Below are positions 1 to 3,856 of a stretch of DNA of 6,717 nucleotides, piece after piece; within the stretch, counting starts at the first letter, position 1; each line of letters opens with the position of its first letter. Source of the stretch: Calditrichota bacterium. Its GTDB lineage: Bacteria; Electryoneota; RPQS01. A program made the translations under genes and the position numbers. The stretch spans positions 1-6,717 of the forward strand of contig JAGVEU010000394.1 of the NCBI GenBank assembly GCA_020057985.1, in the 5' to 3' direction. The notes under the pieces are model-generated. The model did no database searches, was not told the origin of the DNA, and saw only the letters and a list, made by a program, of their open reading frames with translations.

Positions 1-62
1 ACCCCCAGCATTGGGGTGGCTGCCATGATTAGTAATGTCAAGAATCTGATTTTCATCTTCAT
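1..62 (-). CDS. N-terminus of an exported protein, truncated by the window edge
   Basis: Read on the minus strand, an ATG at 62-60 opens a frame with no stop to the window edge. It encodes MKMKIRFLTLLIMAATPMLG, 20 residues: a basic start, then a hydrophobic stretch, typical of a Sec signal peptide. A very strong ribosome binding site, GGAGGAGG, lies at 71-64. A second in-frame ATG at 56-54 sits 7 bases from the inner GGAGG and may be the true start; the first ATG is 4 bases from the outer GGAGG. The mature protein is outside the window, so its function cannot be named. It is transcribed divergently from bshA, behind a leader with a promoter-like pair and a terminator-like hairpin. The signal peptide and binding site make a real gene likely, despite the short visible part. 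Confidence 0.72.
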   Translation of the reverse strand, partial: MKMKIRFLTLLIMAATPMLG

Positions 63-71
63 GCCTCCTCC

Positions 72-120
72 AAAAAAGCACAAAGCCCTGCCACAACCCG
101 TGCCGCAAGGCTTCAAAGTG
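72..120 (-). terminator. Terminator-like hairpin in the leader of the minus-strand gene (possible attenuator)
   Basis: On the minus strand, AAGCCTTGC (113-105) pairs with GCAGGGCTT (91-83), giving nine continuous pairs including one T-G wobble. A possible inner CAC/GTG pairing lies in the 13-base loop, and an outer CAC (120-118)/GTG (81-79) lies beyond an internal loop. One C and then six T (77-72) follow, directly before the GGAGGAGG binding site. Hairpin plus T-run is the form of an intrinsic terminator. Its place between a predicted promoter and the start codon suggests transcription attenuation; it might instead end an unrelated upstream transcript. No known riboswitch class was recognised. 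Confidence 0.55.
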
Positions 121-194
121 TCACTAAAATAGTGTGTTTGTCTGTACCGATTCATGATCTACTCTGAGAAAAAAACCTCGATAGTATCAATAAT

Positions 195-223
195 AGGATA
201 CGAAAGCATTTTGCAAAAGTCAA
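195..223 (-). promoter_or_regulatory. Sigma-70-type promoter for the truncated minus-strand gene
   Basis: On the minus strand, TTGACT (223-218) and TATCCT (200-195) are separated by exactly 17 bases. They match the -35 and -10 consensus at 5 of 6 and 4 of 6 positions. Transcription would begin near 188 and give a leader of about 125 bases that carries the terminator-like hairpin. This is a pattern match only. Some FCB bacteria use a different primary-sigma consensus, which lowers confidence. Confidence 0.45.
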
Positions 224-535
224 AGATTGCTCCGCAACCATTTCAGCCTCTTAGCATTTCCGATTTTCAGCATTATCAGTACCTTGCACACCCGTGCAAC
301 TTTTTCAGCCTTCGCGCGTCTAATGAGTAGCGGGGCAAAGAAACGCCGCCGGTACCTAAGTACAGTATTTTCAGATTGAAACAGAAGCATAGGCCAGAAC
401 GAAAAAAACGTACAAATTGTACAAAACACCCGTCTATCTCCAGTCTCAGCCTTTACTTCCACTTTCAGAAATCCCGATTTTTTCACAAGCGGTGCATTCA
501 CCTCGACATCATTTTTCACCAAATCCAATAGGAGA

Positions 536-580
536 TGGATTCCCGCTTGGACTTGTCATTCCCGCGAAAGCGGGAATCCA
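536..580. repeat. Palindromic intergenic repeat with two alternative hairpins
   Basis: The 13-base arms TGGATTCCCGCTT (536-548) and AAGCGGGAATCCA (568-580) are perfect inverted repeats around a 19-base loop. Inside, ATTCCCGC (558-565) and GCGGGAAT (570-577) form a second perfect stem with a GAAA (GNRA) tetraloop. The two stems share the right arm, so they exclude each other. The core GTCATTCCCGCGAAAGCGGG is of a kind seen as dispersed REP or dRS3-like repeats in many bacterial genomes; its translation gives the familiar spurious peptide VIPAKAGIQ. Whether it is repeated elsewhere in this genome cannot be seen here. Confidence 0.75.
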
Positions 581-708
581 AAATCCCAAAAAGTCTTGAA
601 TCAAGTTAGATTTTCAGCCAGTTTTCGGACACCTCTTTTCCGCCTAACCCATTAAGAATTCAGGAATAAAAGTTAGTTCGTTCGGTCAAAAAAATAATTT
701 CGCATCTA

Positions 709-740
709 TTTCAGCGTTTCAGAATTTCAGCATTTTAGCG
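709..740 (+). repeat. 8-bp tandem repeat abutting the bshA start
   Basis: Four consecutive 8-base units with consensus TTTCAGCN start at 709, 717, 725 and 733. The second unit has AA for the last two bases, and the fourth has TTTTAG. A weaker fifth unit (TTTTCCCC, 741-748) ends exactly at the bshA ATG. The array occupies the place where a ribosome binding site would lie and contains no purine-rich Shine-Dalgarno sequence. Length change by slippage is possible, and the three perfect TTTCAG copies belong to the wider set of nine in the spacer. Confidence 0.65.
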
Positions 741-748
741 TTTTCCCC

Positions 749-1864
749 ATGAACATCGGCATTATTTGTTATCCTACTTTCGGTGGATCGGGAGTGGTGG
801 CTAGCGAATTAGGTTTGGCGCTGGCGGAACGCGGGCATCAGGTGCATTTTTTCTCTTCCGCACGGCCCTTTCGTCTGCCCGGATTCAAGGAAAATTTGTA
901 CTTTCATGAAGTACCGGTGGTGCAGTATTCGCTGTTTGAGCACACGCCGTACACGCTCACGCTTGCCTCTACACTGTACGAGGCGATTGACCTGCATAAG
1001 CTTGATGTGATGCATGCTCATTATGCCATTCCCCACGCGGCCTCGGCCTTCCTTGCTAAACAGATGGGAAACGGCAAACCGCCGATTGTGACTACGCTGC
1101 ATGGCACGGATATCACGCTGGTCGGCTCGCATCCGGCGTATCTGCCGGTGGTGAAATTTACCATTGACCAGTCGGATGAAGTCACGGCAGTGTCAAAATA
1201 TCTGGCCGACGAGACGCGCGACGTGATCGGAGTCAAGCGCGAGATTCAGGTGATTCCCAATTTCGTAGATGGAGATTTTTACAATCGCAAGCGCTGCACG
1301 ATTCGCAGAAGTATCTTTGCTCCCGAAGGTGAGCCGCTGATTATTCACATCTCCAATTTCCGTCCGGTCAAGCGGATCGGAGAAATGATGGAAGCCTTCA
1401 TCAAAGTCCGCAAACAAGTCAAGTGCAGAATGCTGCTGGTGGGTGATGGGCCGGAGCGAGCGCGGGCTGAAAAAGATGCGCAGGCCGGAGGAGTGATTGG
1501 TGATGTATTCTTCTTGGGAAATCAGACGGCGATAGTGGATCTGCTGAGCATTTCCGATGTCTATTTCCTGCCGTCGAACTCGGAATCTTTTGGATTATCG
1601 GCGCTGGAAGCGATGGCGTGCGAAGTGCCGGTGGTAGCAGCGCGAGCGGGGGGAATTCCGGAAGTCGTGGCGGACGGTGAATGCGGTTATCTGACCGAGC
1701 CTGACAATACTGAGGAGATGGCTGCGCGAATTCTCGAATTGATTACTGACCGGGAACTGAATCGCCGCATGGGGAAAGCTGGACGCGCTCGTGCTATGCA
1801 GTTGTTTCCGACGGAGCGAGTGGTCTCACAATACGAGAGCTTGTACCGAAAGCTGACTGCATAA
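749..1864 (+). CDS. bshA: N-acetyl-alpha-D-glucosaminyl L-malate synthase BshA
   Basis: This GT4-family, GT-B-fold glycosyltransferase joins N-acetylglucosamine from UDP-GlcNAc to L-malate, the first cytoplasmic step of bacillithiol synthesis. The 371-residue length is usual for the family. The start MNIGIICYPTFGGSG (glycine-rich loop at 12-15) is the family signature and fixes the ATG. Other hallmarks are HAHYAIPHA (89-97), TLHGTDITLVG (116-126), SNFRPVKR (202-209), VGDGPE (231-236) and the donor-binding E-x7-E pair E279/E287 in SESFGLSALE. All key motifs are intact, so the enzyme should be active. No bshB or bshC lies in the window; the later steps must be encoded elsewhere. There is no Shine-Dalgarno sequence: the ATG follows a T-rich 8-bp repeat. 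A hairpin 20 bases after the stop suggests a single-gene transcript. A related GT4 enzyme is the only alternative, and the N-terminal signature argues against it. Confidence 0.93.
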   Translation: MNIGIICYPTFGGSGVVASELGLALAERGHQVHFFSSARPFRLPGFKENLYFHEVPVVQYSLFEHTPYTLTLASTLYEAIDLHKLDVMHAHYAIPHAASAFLAKQMGNGKPPIVTTLHGTDITLVGSHPAYLPVVKFTIDQSDEVTAVSKYLADETRDVIGVKREIQVIPNFVDGDFYNRKRCTIRRSIFAPEGEPLIIHISNFRPVKRIGEMMEAFIKVRKQVKCRMLLVGDGPERARAEKDAQAGGVIGDVFFLGNQTAIVDLLSISDVYFLPSNSESFGLSALEAMACEVPVVAARAGGIPEVVADGECGYLTEPDNTEEMAARILELITDRELNRRMGKAGRARAMQLFPTERVVSQYESLYRKLTA

Positions 1865-1883
1865 ACAGAATCTCGAAAATTCA

Positions 1884-1915
1884 AGAACGGCGGCTCTACA
1901 CAGAACCGCCGTTCT
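1884..1915 (+). terminator. Hairpin terminator after bshA
   Basis: AGAACGGCGG (1884-1893) and CCGCCGTTCT (1906-1915) form a perfect 10-bp stem. After one C/A mismatch, TCT/AGA continues it around an ACAC loop. It starts 20 bases after the bshA stop. The downstream sequence CATTTCA has only a short T-run, so termination may be partial or factor-assisted. Confidence 0.7.
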
Positions 1916-2106
1916 CATTTCACTCCCAAGGAGAAGAGAGAAGAAGTTGGCAGAATGGAGTAAGTCACGCTCACCTGTCTGCAAGAAGATTGATTGCAAG
2001 CAGTATGCCATAACATATTTTCAAGGACTTAGAGGTTTAGAACTGAGGAAAGTGAGGCGTTTGCGGCAAGTTTTGCCTCAGATTTGGATTTCGGCAGGGT
2101 TGCGTA

Positions 2107-2128
2107 CCAGCACCGGGGACGGTGCTGG
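2107..2128. repeat. REP-like palindrome with GNRA tetraloop
   Basis: CCAGCACCG (2107-2115) and CGGTGCTGG (2120-2128) make a perfect 9-bp GC-rich stem closed by GGGA, a GNRA-type loop. No T-run follows on either strand, so it does not look like an intrinsic terminator. Its form suits a dispersed REP-type intergenic palindrome or a structured RNA stem; copy number elsewhere in the genome is unknown. Confidence 0.6.
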
Positions 2129-2213
2129 CTAGTAATTTGGAAAAGTAGGACGATTTCCGAAAAAAGGTCTATGTGAATAAGTTCAGAAAAACCTTAGGTT
2201 TAGGTTTAATAAA

Positions 2214-2230
2214 TTGGCAAGGAAATTGCA
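2214..2230 (+). promoter_or_regulatory. Sigma-54 (RpoN) promoter of the triple-receiver gene
   Basis: TTGGCAAGGAAATTGCA fits the sigma-54 consensus YTGGCACGrNNNTTGCW at every informative position but one (A for the seventh-base C). The invariant GG (-24) and GC (-12) are present with correct spacing. Transcription would start near 2241, about 50 bases before the ATG at 2291. Sigma-54 promoters need an enhancer-binding activator. A short dyad, TTTGGAAA (2136-2143) with TTTCC (2154-2158), lies about 90 bases upstream of the predicted start and is a possible activator site, though weak. Confidence 0.68.
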
Positions 2231-2290
2231 GAACCCCCTATGAATGGCTGGACGACATAGACTCAAGCATACAAAAAACAAGACCTACCC

Positions 2291-3466
2291 ATGCTGACCC
2301 CGCAACTTTTACTCTGCGAACGTGATCCCAATGTTGCCGCTGTCGTTCAAAAAGCGTTCCCCAACACACGGATTCTGACGGTTGATTCTGCCACAGAGGC
2401 TCTCGGAAGTCTTACTACCGAGTCCATCGCCCTGCTGATCACGGAGATGCTTCCGCGTGATATGGACGGATTTGCCTTTCTGACTCGCGTGCGGTCGAGT
2501 GAGCGTGGCAGACAATTGCCGATTATTGTTTTGACGAGCATGGATACAAAGATGCTTGAAGAGCGGCTGCGTCCCTTCCATGTAGCTGCGGTGCTGCAGA
2601 AGCCCCTTGAAGCAAAGACCATTTGGAGCACCGTGAAATCCTGTCTGGATAGCGCAACACAGACCGGAATGAAGTCTCGCACTGCTTTGTTGGTTGAGAA
2701 GAGCTGGATTCAGTCCAAGATTGTCAGTCAATTCTTGACGGACCAAGGATTCGAAGTTCATGTCTGCTCTAAGCCCGAGAAGATCTTACAGGAGTTAGAC
2801 ACGCTCAATCCACAACTCTTGATGTTTGATGTACGGGATTGCGAGAAGCAGCTTGATGCTCTTTTGCAGCGGTTTTCGGTCAAAGAAACTGCTCCGAGCA
2901 AGGTAATTGCACTGTCTATACAAGTGGAGAAGGATCTTAATGCGCGATTGATGCAAAGCGGAGTGGACTGCGTACTAACCAAGCCGTTGTCACTTCAGGT
3001 CCTGAAGTCTGCAATGAAAGATCTGCTGAAAACACCGCCGGGCGTCAAGAGTGATGCTGCGCAACCTCATCAGAATTCGCTGTTGATTGTCGAGGATTAC
3101 CCGCTGATCGCGCAGGCGAGCGCTGCGATTTTTTCACAGAGTGGTTTTCGGGTTGCGCTGGCCAAGAATGCCGAGATGGCCATTGCCGTCATGGAGCAGA
3201 TGGATGTGGATTTGATTCTGCTGGATATCACACTGCCGGGGATGGATGGAGTTGAGTTTCTGGCGAAACTTCGTCGTGATGGAAACGAGACTCCGTGCGT
3301 GGTGGTGACCGGAACGCGCGATCCTGAGAAGCGACGGCAGTTGACTCGCCTCGGGGTGCAAAAGATCGTGGAAAAGCCCGTCAACTATCTCGATCTGATC
3401 AAGTACATCGAAGAGTTGCTTGCTGAGAAAACTCCAATCGAAGCGGGATGCGAGATTCCGACATAG
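2291..3466 (+). CDS. Triple receiver-domain response regulator without an output domain
   Basis: The 391-residue cytoplasmic protein is three CheY-like receiver (REC) domains in a row: about 5-120, 130-246 and 261-380. The third is complete: acidic pair E268/D269, phosphoacceptor D312 in LLDITLPGMDG, T340 and K362-P363. The first has Glu (E52 in LITEMLP) where the phosphoacceptor Asp should be and Arg (R11) in place of an acidic-pocket residue, but keeps T82 and K104-P105. The second keeps D180, S209 and K231-P232, but has lost the MPxMDG loop and has K137 in the acidic pocket. Only REC3 therefore looks clearly phosphorylatable, while REC1 may mimic a phosphorylated state. No DNA-binding, GGDEF or kinase domain is present, so it probably acts through protein contacts or a phosphorelay. 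No histidine kinase is adjacent. The ATG is supported by the REC1 fold starting at residue 5; there is no clear ribosome binding site. A sigma-54-type promoter precedes it. Confidence 0.88.
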   Translation: MLTPQLLLCERDPNVAAVVQKAFPNTRILTVDSATEALGSLTTESIALLITEMLPRDMDGFAFLTRVRSSERGRQLPIIVLTSMDTKMLEERLRPFHVAAVLQKPLEAKTIWSTVKSCLDSATQTGMKSRTALLVEKSWIQSKIVSQFLTDQGFEVHVCSKPEKILQELDTLNPQLLMFDVRDCEKQLDALLQRFSVKETAPSKVIALSIQVEKDLNARLMQSGVDCVLTKPLSLQVLKSAMKDLLKTPPGVKSDAAQPHQNSLLIVEDYPLIAQASAAIFSQSGFRVALAKNAEMAIAVMEQMDVDLILLDITLPGMDGVEFLAKLRRDGNETPCVVVTGTRDPEKRRQLTRLGVQKIVEKPVNYLDLIKYIEELLAEKTPIEAGCEIPT

Positions 3467-3493
3467 ATCTCACATAACGCAAACAAATAGCCA

Positions 3494-3529
3494 CAATAAA
3501 GACAGTTTCTACTGCCTTTTTTGTTATTG
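3494..3529 (+). terminator. Intrinsic terminator after the triple-receiver gene
   Basis: AAAG and CAGT (3498-3506, one mismatch at 3502/3515) pair with ACTG and CTTT (3511-3519) around a TTCT loop, followed by a run of six T (3517-3522). Outer CAATAA/TTATTG (3494-3499, 3524-3529) can pair as an alternative extension. It begins about 30 bases after the stop codon. The stem is AT-rich and modest, but the T-run is good. Confidence 0.6.
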
Positions 3530-3650
3530 GAAGCCACTTTTCGCATGGTGATTTTGCTGTTTTTCAAGACTGAAATCTGCCTTGTCGAAGGGTTCCTAAG
3601 GAGGCATGATTTGGATACTCTGGGTCAGTAGTATCGAAGGAAGATATTGA

Positions 3651-3691
3651 GAGGAGTGATCCTCATGAAAAACAGGATTATAGATGCTTAG
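3651..3691 (+). other. Mini-ORF with hairpin-masked ribosome binding site
   Basis: GAGGAG (3651-3656) stands 8 bases before an ATG (3665) that encodes MKNRIIDA and then stops at 3689-3691. GAGGA (3651-3655) pairs perfectly with TCCTC (3660-3664) around GTGA, a GNRA loop, so the binding site is masked. It lies upstream of the predicted promoter of the next gene, so it is unlikely to be that gene's leader peptide unless a second promoter lies further back. It may be a gene remnant or chance. Confidence 0.25.
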
Positions 3692-3740
3692 GCGGCTCGC
3701 AATCGCGGTGACAGATATTTTCAGGGGCTGCAAAAACTCC

Positions 3741-3773
3741 TTGCATAACCCATGCATGGTTACTATATTAACC
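3741..3773 (+). promoter_or_regulatory. Promoter with embedded TAACC/GGTTA half-sites
   Basis: TTGCAT (3741-3746) and TATATT (3764-3769) are 17 bases apart, fair -35 and good -10 matches; transcription would begin near 3776, leaving a leader of about 80 bases. TAACC (3746-3750), GGTTA (3758-3762) and TAACC (3769-3773) alternate in orientation at 11-12 base steps, placing the first dyad within the spacer and the third half-site over the -10. That layout suits a repressor or spacer-binding activator on one DNA face. CCATGCATGG (3750-3759) is a further 10-base palindrome within it. Confidence 0.42.
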
Positions 3774-3856
3774 CTGTATCGTAGTGTACTGCAACTATGC
3801 GGGAACGACTATTCTTTCAATGACTATATACAAAAAACCGTGAAGAGGAGAAGAGT

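Larger units (their letters stand above)
63..748. other. Gene-free divergent intergenic region
   Basis: No convincing gene was found in these 686 bases. Open frames of 60-102 codons exist here, but they lack family resemblance and overlap the repeats. The region holds the leader and promoter of the minus-strand gene (63-223), a palindromic repeat (536-580) and an 8-bp tandem array next to bshA (709-740). The hexamer TTTCAG occurs nine times on the plus strand, starting at 241, 265, 303, 369, 463, 612, 709, 717 and 725, far more than chance for about 500 bases. A small dyad GTACAA-A-TTGTAC lies at 410-422. No clear promoter for bshA could be picked out. Confidence 0.7.
1865..2290. other. Gene-free intergenic region between bshA and the triple-receiver gene
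   Basis: These 426 bases hold the bshA terminator, a GNRA-capped palindrome (2107-2128), two competing short hairpins near 2053-2080 (TGAGGC/GCCTCA against GGCAA/TTGCC), a tandem TTAGGT pair near 2194-2206 and the sigma-54 site. A 61-codon frame opening with TTG at 1947 runs to a stop at 2130-2132. It has no recognisable family and its end is formed by the palindrome, so it was not called a gene. Confidence 0.65.
3467..3856. other. Gene-free intergenic region before the secreted-protein gene
   Basis: The 390 bases contain the terminator of the preceding gene, an AAGGAGG (3598-3604) one base from an ATG that opens only a 14-codon frame, a mini-ORF at 3665-3691 with a well-spaced but self-paired ribosome binding site, and the promoter with TAACC/GGTTA half-sites (3741-3773). 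No longer conserved-looking coding frame was found. The short starts could be leftovers of decayed genes or leader peptides. Confidence 0.6.

Noticed and set aside
410..422. Dyad GTACAA-A-TTGTAC as an operator
   Set aside because: A six-base inverted repeat with a one-base spacer is expected about once or twice by chance in a window of this size, and it is not placed near a recognised promoter.
220..528. Open frame of 102 codons on the minus strand in the bshA upstream spacer
   Set aside because: No family resemblance, no ribosome binding site, and its composition reflects the repeated TTTCAG (GCTGAAA on this strand) in the spacer.
417..599. 60-codon plus-strand frame ending in LVIPAKAGIQ
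   Set aside because: The tail is the translation of the palindromic repeat, a well-known source of false small proteins.
2053..2080. Competing hairpins TGAGGC/GCCTCA and GGCAA/TTGCC as a riboswitch
   Set aside because: The stems are short, no conserved aptamer motif was recognised, and they lie upstream of the predicted sigma-54 transcript start.
1947..2132. 61-codon frame starting with TTG behind AAGGAGAAG
   Set aside because: The spacing to the purine-rich stretch is too long, there is no recognisable family, and its end is formed by the REP-like palindrome.
2309..2761. 150-codon frame on the minus strand inside the triple-receiver gene
   Set aside because: It is opposite a clearly conserved receiver-domain gene and has no family features; it is a shadow frame.
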